From Afipia sp. OHSU_II-C1 (GTDB lineage Bacteria > Pseudomonadota > Alphaproteobacteria > Rhizobiales > Xanthobacteraceae): 64,000 nt of DNA. The notes beneath the pieces are model-generated. The model saw only the letters and a program-made list of their open reading frames with translations, was not told the origin of the DNA and ran no database searches. Position 1 is the stretch's first letter, and each line of letters starts with the position of its first letter. Made by a program: the position numbers and the translations under genes. The stretch spans positions 62,001 to 126,000 of the forward strand of contig NZ_APJI01000020.1 of NCBI RefSeq assembly GCF_000497575.1, in the 5' to 3' direction. This document shows positions 18,858 to 27,957 of the stretch, in pieces.

Positions 18858-20741
18858 CTAGAGATCGTCGTCTTCCTCGGCCGCCGCAACCGGTCCGGAC
18901 TCATCAGCGCCGGAACCGGTATCCGGCGCGATGCGCCGTACTTCCACCAGTTGCGTGCCGGGAAACCGCGACATCACGGCCTGCACGCGCGGATCGGCCT
19001 GCACGCCGTCGGTGAGCTTTTCCTTCGCCGCCTGCGCCTGCGCGCGCAGCGTCGGCTGACCTTCCTCGTTGGAGACGATCACGGTCCAGCGCCGTCCGGT
19101 CCAGAACTCGAGTTTGCGCGACAGATCGTTGATCACCGAACGCGCGGCGCTGCGCTCGAGCGCGACCTCGAGCCGTCCGTCTTCCATCCGCACCAACCGC
19201 ATGTCGGATTCCAGCGCGGACTTGATCTGCAAATCGCGTTTTTCGCCGGCCAGAGCGACAACCTCGGCGAACGTATTCAGCCGCCGCGCGGGCGCCGCTT
19301 CAACCGAGGCCGGCGCAGGAACGCTCATCTGCGGACGTGGCGAGGTGTCGAGTGCGGGCCGCGTGCTCGACCCCACCGCGCGAAGTTGCGAGCCGTCATC
19401 GCCGCTTGAGGAAAGCGCAGCAGACGGCGCGCGCGGTGCAGCGCCACCGGCACCATTGCCGGCAGGCATCGGCGAGGAACCGCCGCCGGCATCGATCATT
19501 TTGATCGCCTCGTCGGGCGTCGGCAGATCGGACACATAGGCGATGCGCACCAGCACCATTTCGGCGGCCGCCTGAGGACGCGTCGCGGACTGCACCTCGG
19601 CGATGCCCTTGAGCAGCATCTGCCACATCCGCGACAGCACCCGCATCGAAAGTTTGGCGGCGAAATCGCGGCCGCGCGTGCGCTCGGTTTCGCCGAGCGC
19701 CAGATTGTCCGCCGTTGCCGGAACGACTTTCACCCGCGTCACGAAATTCACGAATTCCGCAAGATCGCTGAGCACCACCACCGGATCGGCGCCGGTATCG
19801 TACTGATCGCGGAATTCCTTGAAGGCCGCCGCGATGTCGCCGCTTGCCAGCGACTGGAACAGATCGATGACGCGGGTGCGGTCGGCCAGACCCAGCATCT
19901 GCCGCACATCCTCGGCGCGCACCGTGCCCGCCGCATGCGCAATCGCCTGATCGAACAGCGACAGCGAATCGCGCACCGAGCCCTCGGCGGCGCGCGCGAT
20001 CAGACCCAGCGCCTCGGGTTCGGCCGCAACGCCTTCCTTGTCCGCGATGCTCGCCAGATGCGCCATCAGCACATCCGAATCGACGCGCCGAAGATCGAAG
20101 CGCTGGCAGCGCGACAGCACCGTCACCGGCACCTTGCGGATTTCAGTGGTGGCGAACACGAACTTGGCGTGCTCAGGCGGCTCTTCCAGAGTCTTCAGGA
20201 AGGCATTGAACGCCTTCTCCGAGAGCATGTGGACTTCGTCGATGATGTAGACCTTGTAACGCGCGCTCGACGGCGCATAGCGCACGCCGTCGGTAATCTG
20301 CCGCACGTCATCGATGCCGGTGTGCGACGCCGCGTCCATTTCGAGAATGTCGATATGCCGGCTTTCCATGATCGCCTGGCAATGCACGCCCATCTTCGGC
20401 ATGTGGATGGTCGGACCTTTCACCGAGCCATCCGGCAATTCGTAATTGAGCGCGCGGGCGAGGATGCGCGCGGTCGTGGTCTTGCCGACGCCGCGGACCC
20501 CGGTGAGAATCCAGGCCTGCGGAACGCGCCCCGCCTCGAACGAGTTCGAGATGGTGCGAACCATCGCTTCCTGCCCGATCAGATCCTCGAATGTGCCGGG
20601 ACGGTATTTGCGCGCGAGCACGCGATAGCCTGACCCCGAACCTGCCGAGGGGGCTGGCGTTCCGCCGAGCTCGAAACCGGGCTGATCGTCCGCAGTCGCG
20701 CCGGCCATATCAGCACCAGCCATGTCAGCATCGGTCATCAA
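18858..20741 (-). CDS. dnaX: DNA polymerase III subunits gamma/tau
   Basis: 627 residues. The clamp-loader ATPase has YRVLARKYRPGTFEDLIGQE, Walker A GVRGVGKTTTARI (about 75-87), Walker B VYIIDEVHML and sensor 1 FATTE. The AAA+ core ends near 400 and a Pro/Ala/Ser linker leads to the tau C-terminal part (about 470-627). The usual four-cysteine zinc module between Walker A and B is not conserved: the segment reads GPTIHMPKMGVHCQ with a single Cys. It loads the sliding clamp and couples polymerase to helicase. It heads dnaX-ybaB-recR. Confidence 0.95.
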   Translation of the reverse strand: MMTDADMAGADMAGATADDQPGFELGGTPAPSAGSGSGYRVLARKYRPGTFEDLIGQEAMVRTISNSFEAGRVPQAWILTGVRGVGKTTTARILARALNYELPDGSVKGPTIHMPKMGVHCQAIMESRHIDILEMDAASHTGIDDVRQITDGVRYAPSSARYKVYIIDEVHMLSEKAFNAFLKTLEEPPEHAKFVFATTEIRKVPVTVLSRCQRFDLRRVDSDVLMAHLASIADKEGVAAEPEALGLIARAAEGSVRDSLSLFDQAIAHAAGTVRAEDVRQMLGLADRTRVIDLFQSLASGDIAAAFKEFRDQYDTGADPVVVLSDLAEFVNFVTRVKVVPATADNLALGETERTRGRDFAAKLSMRVLSRMWQMLLKGIAEVQSATRPQAAAEMVLVRIAYVSDLPTPDEAIKMIDAGGGSSPMPAGNGAGGAAPRAPSAALSSSGDDGSQLRAVGSSTRPALDTSPRPQMSVPAPASVEAAPARRLNTFAEVVALAGEKRDLQIKSALESDMRLVRMEDGRLEVALERSAARSVINDLSRKLEFWTGRRWTVIVSNEEGQPTLRAQAQAAKEKLTDGVQADPRVQAVMSRFPGTQLVEVRRIAPDTGSGADESGPVAAAEEDDDL

Positions 20742-20800
20742 TCGATCCGCGATTGAGCACGCTAGGCACCAGGCGCGCGTTGCGCCGCTGCGGACGCACG

Positions 20801-20806
20801 AAAAAA
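20801..20806 (-). terminator. U-run terminating the SRP RNA
   Basis: The minus-strand transcript of the SRP RNA ends GTCTCCTACTTCTCTTTTTT, where six consecutive A residues on the + strand (20801-20806) give the U run. The closing stem of the RNA itself may serve as the terminator hairpin. Confidence 0.5.
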
Positions 20807-20812
20807 GAGAAG

Positions 20813-20909
20813 TAGGAGACTGACGAGCGACCCGATCCGGACCTCGTTAGGGCTGCTTCCTTCCGGACCTGACCCGGTTGGCGAGTGGCTCGTCCACCGC
20901 CAATCTCCC
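20813..20909 (-). ncRNA. ffs: Signal recognition particle RNA, small bacterial type
   Basis: On the minus strand the conserved SRP domain is GGTCAGGTCCGGAAGGAAGC with the GGAA-type tetraloop and asymmetric loop that bind Ffh. The ends pair: GGAGATTGGC near the 5' end with GTCAGTCTCC near the 3' end is a ten-pair closing helix including two G-U pairs. About 97 nt, the size expected for 4.5S RNA. It lies upstream of dnaX on the same strand, a common arrangement in alphaproteobacteria. The exact ends are set by the closing helix and are approximate. Confidence 0.93.
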
Positions 20910-21145
20910 GGTCCCTATTTGGGGCCAAAAGCGCCGGAAAGCAAGCGCGCGGGAAGCCTTCGCACCACGTTGTTTCAGCTTGCAAAATGGCCCGCCTTCC
21001 GGCCCCGCGGCCACGGGTCCCGCCCCGGCATGACAAAGGCATGGAACCCCGCGCAAAGCCGGGCATGACAGGTGTTGTTTGCAGCACTGCACTCTGCAAA
21101 ATTGCCGGAACCGCTCGTGTTCCGCATCCGACGTTCAGAAACCAT

Positions 21146-21565
21146 ATGTCCGCCTCCGCCTGGTCGCTCAACTCCACCCTTGAAAAAGACACCATCAACA
21201 TCGGCGATCTGCCGCTGTCACGTGTGCTTGTCATCAAGGATGCGAATTATCCGTGGCTGCTGCTGGTGCCGCGCCGCCCGGACACAGTCGAGATCATCGA
21301 CCTCAGCGAGATCGAACAGGCGCAACTCATGACCGAGATCAACCGCGTGGCGCGGGCGCTGAAAGAGGTCACCAAGCCCGACAAGCTGAACATCGCGGCG
21401 CTGGGCAACGTCGTTCCGCAGCTGCATGTTCATATCATTGCACGCCGGACCTCCGATGCCGCATGGCCGCGGCCGGTCTGGGGCGTGGTGCCGCCCCTGG
21501 CCCACGATCCGCAGGAAGTCGATACCTTCATCGCAGCGCTTCGCCGCAAGATCTGGCTGAGCTGA
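21146..21565 (+). CDS. HIT-family protein
   Basis: 139 residues. The HIT motif reads QLHVHIIAR, so the first His of the HxHxH triad is Gln while the central and third His are kept; ANYPWLLLVPRR and the WP-PVWG stretch are typical of this subgroup. HIT proteins hydrolyse or transfer nucleoside phosphates, and the middle His is the nucleophile. The true substrate is unknown. ATG 21146 matches the family start; the longer upstream frame crosses a repeat remnant. nudC, a nucleotide pyrophosphatase, follows 20 bases on, so a shared nucleotide-clearance role is plausible. Confidence 0.85.
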   Translation: MSASAWSLNSTLEKDTINIGDLPLSRVLVIKDANYPWLLLVPRRPDTVEIIDLSEIEQAQLMTEINRVARALKEVTKPDKLNIAALGNVVPQLHVHIIARRTSDAAWPRPVWGVVPPLAHDPQEVDTFIAALRRKIWLS

Positions 21566-21585
21566 TTTTCAAAGAGCCGAAATCA

Positions 21586-22527
21586 ATGACAACAAAAGAG
21601 AATCCCTTTCCGCTCGGACAGCCCGGCTTCGTGTCGCATCCGATCGACCGCGCCGCTCATATCCGCACCGACGCGGAGAAACTGTTCGCGCTGGAAACCC
21701 ACCGCAACGCGCGGGCCTATGTGGTTCATCGCGATTCGCTGGTGGTCACCCTGGGTGCCGATGGTCCCCGCGCACTGCTGACGCTGGAGGAAGCGCACAA
21801 GTTCGGCGCCAATCCCGGCACCATCTTTCTCGGGCTGCATGAAGGCGCGGCGATATTCGGCATGGGCATCAGCGCCACCGCCGCCGAAAACCTGATGGGC
21901 CGGCAGGACGTCGGCGTGGAAAATCTGCGGGCGGTTGCCGCAAGCGGCGCCATACCGGCGCGCGAACTCTCCACCATCGCGATGGCGAAGTCGCTGGTGA
22001 GCTGGCACCAGCGCCACGGCTTCTGCGCCAACTGCGGTTCGCGCTCATCGATGGCGGATGGCGGCTGGAAGCGCATTTGCCCAAGCTGCAAGACCGAACA
22101 CTTTCCGCGCACCGATCCGGTCGTCATCATGCTCGTGACGGCGGGCGACAAATGCCTGATGGGCCGTCAGTCGCAGTTTCCGCCGACCATGTGGTCATGC
22201 CTCGCCGGATTCGTCGAAGCCGCCGAGACCATCGAGAACGCCGTGCAGCGCGAGATTCTCGAAGAGGCCGGCATCCACTGCACCGACGTGCGCTATTACA
22301 TGACGCAGCCGTGGCCCTATCCATCGTCGCTGATGATCGGCTGCACCGCGCGCGCCACCACCACCGACATCGTGGTCGACAAGACCGAACTCGAAGATGC
22401 ACGATGGTTCAGCCGTGACGAGGCCGTGGCGATGCTCGCCAGGACTCACCCCGAGGGCCTGACGGGCCCTCATCCGGTCGCAATCGCGCACCACCTTCTG
22501 GCGAACTGGCTCGCGGAAACAGCCTAG
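21586..22527 (+). CDS. nudC: NAD(H) pyrophosphatase / RNA decapping hydrolase NudC
   Basis: 313 residues. The zinc ribbon has CANCGS and CPSCKTEHFPR; the latter leads into the Nudix domain with box GFVEAAETIENAVQREILEEAGI and the NudC-specific SQFPPTMWSC and YPSSLMIGC. It cleaves NADH to AMP and NMNH and removes NAD caps from RNA. The first 180 residues are the NudC N-terminal domain. ATG 21586 is chosen because it begins family similarity. Confidence 0.93.
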   Translation: MTTKENPFPLGQPGFVSHPIDRAAHIRTDAEKLFALETHRNARAYVVHRDSLVVTLGADGPRALLTLEEAHKFGANPGTIFLGLHEGAAIFGMGISATAAENLMGRQDVGVENLRAVAASGAIPARELSTIAMAKSLVSWHQRHGFCANCGSRSSMADGGWKRICPSCKTEHFPRTDPVVIMLVTAGDKCLMGRQSQFPPTMWSCLAGFVEAAETIENAVQREILEEAGIHCTDVRYYMTQPWPYPSSLMIGCTARATTTDIVVDKTELEDARWFSRDEAVAMLARTHPEGLTGPHPVAIAHHLLANWLAETA

Positions 22528-22532
22528 TTATT

Positions 22533-22554
22533 GCGGTTCCGAGCAAGGAACCGC
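22533..22554 (+). terminator. Hairpin after nudC
   Basis: GCGGTTCC (22533-22540), six bases, GGAACCGC (22547-22554) is a perfect 8-bp hairpin directly behind the nudC stop. There is no T run, so termination would be inefficient or factor-dependent. It may only stabilise the message end. Confidence 0.35.
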
Positions 22555-22603
22555 ACCGCGTGTCATCGATTGTCTTGGTCACAGCCATTTTAGGCGAGGC
22601 GCA

Positions 22604-23560
22604 GTGTCAGTGAACATCCACAATCAATCACGCAAGACATCACCACGCATTGTTTGCATCGGCATGCCGGTGCGCGATCTGATTTTCCGCGTGCCGGAAG
22701 TGCCCGCGCGCGGCCAGAAGGAATATGCCAGCGAGTTCGTCGAGGTCGCTGGCGGTAATTCGCCAAACGCCGCCATTTCGATTTCACGGCTCGGTGGACG
22801 TGTCCTGCTGACAGGCCCGATCGGCGGTTTGCTGGCGGCGAGCAATGCCATCATCGATGATCAATTCAGAAGTGAGGGTATCGACACCAGCGGCCTCGTG
22901 GTCGTCGATGACGTGGTCACACCGATCTCCAGCGTGCTGATCGATCCGAGCGGTGAGCGCACCATCGCCACCTTCCGCGATCCCAAACTGTGGACCGTGG
23001 CGCTGCCGCCATCGGACACGCTGCTCGCCGACTGCGATGCCATTCTGATCGAAAGCCGCTGCGCGGAATTCGGCACCGATGTGTGCACAGAGGCGCACCG
23101 CCGCGGCATTCCCGTCGTCATCGACGGCGACCGGATGATGTCGATGCGCGAAGGATTGTTGCAAGTCGCCTCGCATATCGTCTTTTCCGCGGAGGCGCTG
23201 CACGCCACCGCAGGCGAGAGCGATGATGTGACCGCGCTGCGCAAGCTCGCCCAGGTGACCCCCGCATTGCTCGGCGTCACATCGGGCGCCAGGGGCGTGA
23301 TCTGGCTCGATCGGCAGGGCGAGCCGAAACACATGCCGGCCTTCCCGGTCCATACCGTCGATACGCTGGGTGCGGGCGACGCCTTCCATGGCGCGTTCAC
23401 GCTGGCCGTGGCGGAAGGACAACCGCTCGAGCAGGCGATGCGATTCGCCTCGGCGACGGCCGCGCTGAAATGCACCCGCTTCGGAGGCGCCTTCGGCTCC
23501 CCGGAGCGCGCCGAGGTCGACACCCTTTTGGCCTCCAGCACGGTCGCTCTCCCAGCATAG
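22604..23560 (+). CDS. PfkB-family carbohydrate kinase
   Basis: 318 residues starting with GTG. The N-terminal motif GNSPNAAISISRLGG and the C-terminal DTLGAGDAFHGAFTLAV, with the catalytic Asp and anion hole, identify a ribokinase/PfkB kinase. The substrate (sugar or nucleoside) cannot be told from sequence. A weak GAGGC ribosome binding site precedes the GTG. The gene stands between nudC and an Lrp regulator, with no sugar transporter close by. Confidence 0.85.
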   Translation: MSVNIHNQSRKTSPRIVCIGMPVRDLIFRVPEVPARGQKEYASEFVEVAGGNSPNAAISISRLGGRVLLTGPIGGLLAASNAIIDDQFRSEGIDTSGLVVVDDVVTPISSVLIDPSGERTIATFRDPKLWTVALPPSDTLLADCDAILIESRCAEFGTDVCTEAHRRGIPVVIDGDRMMSMREGLLQVASHIVFSAEALHATAGESDDVTALRKLAQVTPALLGVTSGARGVIWLDRQGEPKHMPAFPVHTVDTLGAGDAFHGAFTLAVAEGQPLEQAMRFASATAALKCTRFGGAFGSPERAEVDTLLASSTVALPA

Positions 23561-23652
23561 AGGCCCTCTAAAGCCGGAAATCTGGGCTTGTCAGAGAATG
23601 ATTTTCTATATATGAGGTATGCAACCCTCAATTATGGAAGAAAGTTCTTCTA

Positions 23653-24162
23653 ATGTCTGACGCTGCTGTAGCAATTATCGATGCTCCGCGCCGCCTTGAC
23701 GCGATAGATCGCAAGATTCTGACCGTACTCCAGGACGATGCTTCCCTTTCGGTGGCCGAAATCGGCGACCGGGTCGGCCTGTCGTCGACGCCGTGCTGGA
23801 AGCGCATCCAGCGCATGGAGGCCGAAGGCATCATCCTGCGCCGCGTCGCGCTGGTCGATCAAAACAAGATCGGCCTCGGGATTTCGGTGTTCGTTTCGGT
23901 GGAAAGCGGCGATCACTCCGACGCCTGGCTGAAGAAATTCGCCGACGCCGTCAGCGCCATGCCCGAGGTGATGGAATTCTACCGGATGGCCGGTGATGTC
24001 GATTACATGCTGCGCGTGGTCGTCGCCGACATGCAGAGCTACGACATCTTCTACAAGAAGCTCATCAGCGCGGTGGCGCTGAAGAACGTCACGTCACGCT
24101 TTGCGATGGAAAAGATCAAGTCGGTGACGGCGCTGCCGGTCCCGGCGCTCTCCGGCGCCTGA
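23653..24162 (+). CDS. Lrp/AsnC-family transcriptional regulator
   Basis: 169 residues. The N-terminal winged HTH reads LDAIDRKILTVLQDDASLSV ending at STPCWKRIQRMEAEGII, where the recognition helix lies; the C-terminal RAM (ligand-binding) domain covers about 80-160 with GDVDYMLRVV. Such regulators usually sense amino acids and often control an adjacent gene. The only neighbours are the PfkB kinase and yeiH. The upstream gap is AT-rich (TTTCTATATATGAGG near 23602-23617) and probably holds its promoter. A terminator follows. Confidence 0.9.
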   Translation: MSDAAVAIIDAPRRLDAIDRKILTVLQDDASLSVAEIGDRVGLSSTPCWKRIQRMEAEGIILRRVALVDQNKIGLGISVFVSVESGDHSDAWLKKFADAVSAMPEVMEFYRMAGDVDYMLRVVVADMQSYDIFYKKLISAVALKNVTSRFAMEKIKSVTALPVPALSGA

Positions 24163-24178
24163 GCCGCACGGATTTCAC

Positions 24179-24213
24179 AAAGCCCGCCTGCGGAAACGCC
24201 GGCGGGCTTTCTG
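24179..24213 (+). terminator. Rho-independent terminator after the Lrp gene
   Basis: AAAGCCCGCC (24179-24188) and GGCGGGCTTT (24201-24210) form a perfect 10-bp stem, with a 12-nt loop and T-rich end CTTTCT. It lies 16 bases after the Lrp stop. Confidence 0.8.
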
Positions 24214-24314
24214 CGTCCCGAACAATCTATTTTCTCGATTGAATTTACCGATATAATCAGTTGGATTGATCGATAGCGATTTGCGATTTTTCGGCCGGAA
24301 CAAGGAGTTCGGCC

Positions 24315-25355
24315 ATGACTGCTCAAACACTTGCCGACACGGAAAGCCATCATCAGCGTGTGCCGGTTGCATCGGAGATCATGCCGGGCCTGCTGCTGAC
24401 CGCGCTCATCACGGCGGCGGCCTTCGGCCTGCGCGAACTCCCCGACGTCAGCACATTCAGCCCGCTGATTCTCGCCATCGTTCTGGGCATGGTCTTTCAC
24501 AATGCCATCGGCACACCGTTGCGCGCCAAGGCTGGCGTGACCTTTGCTCTCCGCAAGGTTCTACGCTTCGCCATCATCCTGCTTGGATTGCAACTCACCG
24601 CGGCGCAGATCGCGGACGTCGGCCCGGCGGGTATCGCCGTGATCGCACTGACGCTGGTCGCGACATTCGTCTTCACAACCTGGGCCGGGCGGCTGCTGGG
24701 TGTGGAGAAGAAGCTCACCGAACTGATCGCAGCGGGCACATCGATCTGCGGCGCTTCCGCCGTGATCGCCACCAACACCGTGACCAACGCCCGTGACGAG
24801 GATGTCGCCTATGCGGTGGCCTGCGTCACGGTGTTCGGCTCGATCGCGATGTTTGTCTATCCGCTGCTGCCGGCACTGCTGCATCTCGATGCACGCGCCT
24901 ACGGCCTGTGGAGCGGCGCATCGATCCACGAGATCGCGCAGGTTGTCGCCGCCGCATATCAGGACGGCCGGCAGGCCGGTGAGTTCGGCACCATCGCCAA
25001 GCTCTCCCGCGTCGCGATGCTGGCGCCGATGGTCATCGCCCTCGGGCTGATGGCAAACCGCTCCAACCGCAAGGCGGGTGTAACGAGCGCGGGCGGCCGC
25101 GCGCCGATGCCGTGGTTCGTGCTGGGCTTCGCCGGGCTGGTCGGGCTCAACAGCATTGTTACGATCCCGCCGGAGGCAAAAAGCATTATCGTCACCGCAA
25201 CGACCGTCCTGCTGTCGATGGCACTGGCCGCGATGGGACTCGAAACCGACATCGGCAAACTGCGCGCCAAGGGATTGCGGCCACTGGTACTCGGCGCCGC
25301 AGCCTTCCTCTTCATTGCAGCATTCAGCCTGATGCTCGTGAAGATCACCACATAG
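24315..25355 (+). CDS. YeiH-family putative membrane transporter
   Basis: 346 residues with about ten membrane segments. The conserved signatures [14 protein letters not shown] and [18 protein letters not shown] belong to the YeiH/YadS-like 'conserved hypothetical protein 698' family, proposed as sulfate or anion exporters; the substrate is not proven. A LysR-type gene follows by 8 bases on the same strand. In E. coli yeiH likewise has a LysR gene (yeiE) next to it. Confidence 0.85.
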   Translation: MTAQTLADTESHHQRVPVASEIMPGLLLTALITAAAFGLRELPDVSTFSPLILAIVLGMVFHNAIGTPLRAKAGVTFALRKVLRFAIILLGLQLTAAQIADVGPAGIAVIALTLVATFVFTTWAGRLLGVEKKLTELIAAGTSICGASAVIATNTVTNARDEDVAYAVACVTVFGSIAMFVYPLLPALLHLDARAYGLWSGASIHEIAQVVAAAYQDGRQAGEFGTIAKLSRVAMLAPMVIALGLMANRSNRKAGVTSAGGRAPMPWFVLGFAGLVGLNSIVTIPPEAKSIIVTATTVLLSMALAAMGLETDIGKLRAKGLRPLVLGAAAFLFIAAFSLMLVKITT

Positions 25356-25363
25356 GACATCGC

Positions 25364-26248
25364 ATGACGCTGGAGCAGCTCCGGATTTTTGTCGCGGTCG
25401 CTGAACAGGAACATATGACGCGCGCCGCCGAAGCGCTCCACCTGACGCAGTCGGCCACCAGCGCGGCCATCGCCGCGCTCGAGGAACGGCACGCCGTGCG
25501 GCTGTTCGACCGGGTCGGTCGCAACATCAGGCTGACCACCGCCGGCCGGCTGTTCGTGACCGAAGCGCGCGCCGTGCTGGCGCGCACCGCCGCCGCCGAG
25601 GCGATGCTGGCGGATCTTGCCGGACTGAAGCGTGGGTCGCTGTCGCTCGCCGCCAGCCAGACCGTCGGCAATTACTGGCTGCCGCAGGTGATCCACCGCT
25701 ATCATTCCCTTTATCCCGGCATCACGCTGGATCTGAAGATCGGCAATACCGATCAGGTGACCTCGTGGGTGCAGGACGGCCGCGCGGATCTCGGATTTGT
25801 CGAAGGCGCAATCGACGATCCCGCACTATCGGTTCGCGCCGTCGGCGAAGACAAACTGGTGCTGGTGGTTGGCGCATCGCATCCCTGGGCGGGGAAGCGC
25901 GCGCCGAAGCTCGCCGAGCTGAAGGCCACACGCTGGGTCGCACGCGAGCAAGGCTCCGGCACCCGCAAGATATTCGAAACCGCGCTGGCGAGCCTCGGTC
26001 TCGCGGCCCGTGATATCAACATCGTCCTGGAATTTCCGTCCAACGAATCCGTTCGCGGCGCCGTGATCGCCGGCGCAGGAGCAACGATCCTGTCGAAACT
26101 GGTGGCAACGAACACCCTGACGTCGGGAGCGCTCGTCGCGCTCAAGGTTCCGCTGCCATCCCGTAGCTTCTTCCTGCTGCGCCACAAGGAGCGTCACACG
26201 ACACAGGCAGAGAAGGAATTTGCGAAGCTGATCGAAGTCATCCGATAG
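25364..26248 (+). CDS. LysR-family transcriptional regulator
   Basis: 294 residues. It opens with the LysR winged-helix MTLEQLRIFVAVAEQEHMTR, recognition helix AATSAAIAALEERH-like TSAAIAALEERHAVRLF, then the effector-binding periplasmic-type domain (about 90-294). It is probably the regulator of the YeiH gene just upstream. In E. coli the pair is yeiE-yeiH; here the genes are in tandem, so the regulator may control its own operon. Effector unknown. Confidence 0.88.
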   Translation: MTLEQLRIFVAVAEQEHMTRAAEALHLTQSATSAAIAALEERHAVRLFDRVGRNIRLTTAGRLFVTEARAVLARTAAAEAMLADLAGLKRGSLSLAASQTVGNYWLPQVIHRYHSLYPGITLDLKIGNTDQVTSWVQDGRADLGFVEGAIDDPALSVRAVGEDKLVLVVGASHPWAGKRAPKLAELKATRWVAREQGSGTRKIFETALASLGLAARDINIVLEFPSNESVRGAVIAGAGATILSKLVATNTLTSGALVALKVPLPSRSFFLLRHKERHTTQAEKEFAKLIEVIR

Positions 26249-26252
26249 AACA

Positions 26253-26281
26253 CTGGTCACGATCGCTCCGATCGTGACCAG
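26253..26281. terminator. Perfect palindrome between convergent genes
   Basis: CTGGTCACGATCG (26253-26265), CTC, CGATCGTGACCAG (26269-26281): a perfect 13-bp stem with a 3-nt loop placed just after the LysR stop and 28 bases before the stop of the convergent phosphomannomutase gene. There is no clear T run; a bidirectional terminator is the simplest explanation. Confidence 0.55.
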
Positions 26282-26308
26282 CGCCTGACGTGCGGAGATG
26301 ACGCTCCG

Positions 26309-27808
26309 TCAGATCTTCTGATTGTACTCGCCAACTTCCGGATGGGTCCGCAGCACCGAATCCATCGCCTCGAACATGTCGCGCATGCGCTGTTCGGAGA
26401 CCGGGCTCTCGACCACCACCACAAGCTCCGGCTTGTTGGATGAGGCGCGCACCAGCCCCCAGCTACCGTCCTCGCAGGTGACGCGCACGCCGTTGACGGT
26501 GACCAGATCGCGGATCGGCTGGCCGGCGACCTTGGCGCCCTTCGCCTTCTGATCCTCGAAATGCTTCACCACCTGCGCGACGATTCCGTACTTGGTCTCA
26601 TCGGAGCAGTGCGGCGACATGGTCGGCGACGACCAGGTCTTCGGCAGCGCGTCCTTGAGGTCCGCCATGGTCTTGCCCGGCGCGTGATCCAGCATTTCGC
26701 ACACCGCGATCGCGGAGACGAGGCCGTCGTCGTAACCGCGCCCGACCGGCGCGTTGAAGAAGAAGTGGCCGGACTTCTCGAAGCCCGCCAGCGCCTTCAA
26801 TTCATGGGTGCGGCGCTTCATGTAGGAATGGCCGGTCTTCCAGTACGTGGTGTGAGCGCCCTGCTTTTGCAGCACGGGATCGGTCACGAACAGGCCGGTT
26901 GACTTCACATCGACCACGAACTGCGCGTTCTTGTGAATTGCGGACATGTCGCGCGCCAGCATCACGCCGACCTTGTCGGCGAAGATTTCCTCGCCGGTGT
27001 TGTCCACCACGCCGCAGCGGTCGCCGTCACCATCGAACCCGAGGCCGACGTCGGCCTTGTGTTCAAGCACTGCATCGCGGATCGCGTGCAGCATTTCCAT
27101 GTCTTCGGGATTCGGATTGTACTTCGGGAAGGTGTGATCGAGATCCACATCGAGCGGGATTACCTCGCAGCCGATCGCTTCCATCACCTTCGGCGCGAAC
27201 GCGCCCGCGGTGCCGTTGCCGCATGCGACAACAACCTTGAGCTTGCGCTTCAGCTTCGGGCGGTTGGTGAGATCGGCGATGTAGCGCGCCGGGAAATTCT
27301 CGTGAAACTGATAGCCGCCCGCGGGCTTCAGCTTGAAATCGGCGTTGAGCACGATCTCCTTCAGCCGGGTCATTTCGTCCGGCCCGAATGTCAGCGGGCG
27401 GTTCGCGCCCATCTTCACACCGGTCCAGCCGTTGTCGTTATGCGAGGCGGTCACCATCGCGACGCACGGCACGTCGAGATCGAACTGCGCGAAATATGCC
27501 ATCGGCGTCACCGCGAGGCCGATGTCATGAACCTTGCAGCCGGATGCCAGCAAACCCGAGATCAGCGCGTATTTGATCGACGCGGAATAGCCGCGAAAAT
27601 CGTGCGCGGTGACGATTTCCTGCTTCTGCCCCATCTCGGCGATCAACGTGCCGAGACCCATGCCGAGGGCCTGAATGCCCATCAGGTTGATTTCCTTGCC
27701 GAACAGCCAGCGCGCATCGTATTCGCGGAAGCCCGTGGCCTTCACCATCGGCTCGGATTCATAGGCATAGGTGTTCGGAATCAGTTCGGGCTTTGGCTTC
27801 GGAAACAT
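26309..27808 (-). CDS. Phosphomannomutase/phosphoglucomutase
   Basis: 499 residues. The catalytic phosphoserine loop is VTASHNDNGWTGVKMG, metal binding GFDGDGDRCGVVD, sugar-specificity loop near GFEKSGHFF, and the C-terminal phosphate-binding region near LVRASSNKPELVVVVES. It interconverts hexose 1- and 6-phosphates and so feeds surface polysaccharide synthesis; ugd at 32060 acts on the resulting nucleotide sugars. The serine sits in TASHND rather than TASHNP, a variant of the loop. N-terminus MFPKPKPELIPNTYAYESEP is the family start. Confidence 0.93.
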   Translation of the reverse strand: MFPKPKPELIPNTYAYESEPMVKATGFREYDARWLFGKEINLMGIQALGMGLGTLIAEMGQKQEIVTAHDFRGYSASIKYALISGLLASGCKVHDIGLAVTPMAYFAQFDLDVPCVAMVTASHNDNGWTGVKMGANRPLTFGPDEMTRLKEIVLNADFKLKPAGGYQFHENFPARYIADLTNRPKLKRKLKVVVACGNGTAGAFAPKVMEAIGCEVIPLDVDLDHTFPKYNPNPEDMEMLHAIRDAVLEHKADVGLGFDGDGDRCGVVDNTGEEIFADKVGVMLARDMSAIHKNAQFVVDVKSTGLFVTDPVLQKQGAHTTYWKTGHSYMKRRTHELKALAGFEKSGHFFFNAPVGRGYDDGLVSAIAVCEMLDHAPGKTMADLKDALPKTWSSPTMSPHCSDETKYGIVAQVVKHFEDQKAKGAKVAGQPIRDLVTVNGVRVTCEDGSWGLVRASSNKPELVVVVESPVSEQRMRDMFEAMDSVLRTHPEVGEYNQKI

Positions 27809-27957
27809 TCAGATGGCCTCGTGACAATGCGGGCGGGCGATATCCAGCAGCTTTAGCGAATGCTTGGAACCGTGGAAAGGCGGGAGCCGGGTGTTTAGGA
27901 GCGAAATGCGGCATATTGGTAGCGAGCTTGTACAGCCCTCATTCAGATCGGACCCAC

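Noticed and set aside
18858..20741. Programmed frameshift in dnaX making a short gamma form
   Set aside because: I did not find a clear A-AAA-AAG-type slippery site with a following hairpin in the readable sequence, so none is claimed.
26933..27856. Open frame of 307 codons on the + strand
   Set aside because: Antisense of the phosphomannomutase gene.
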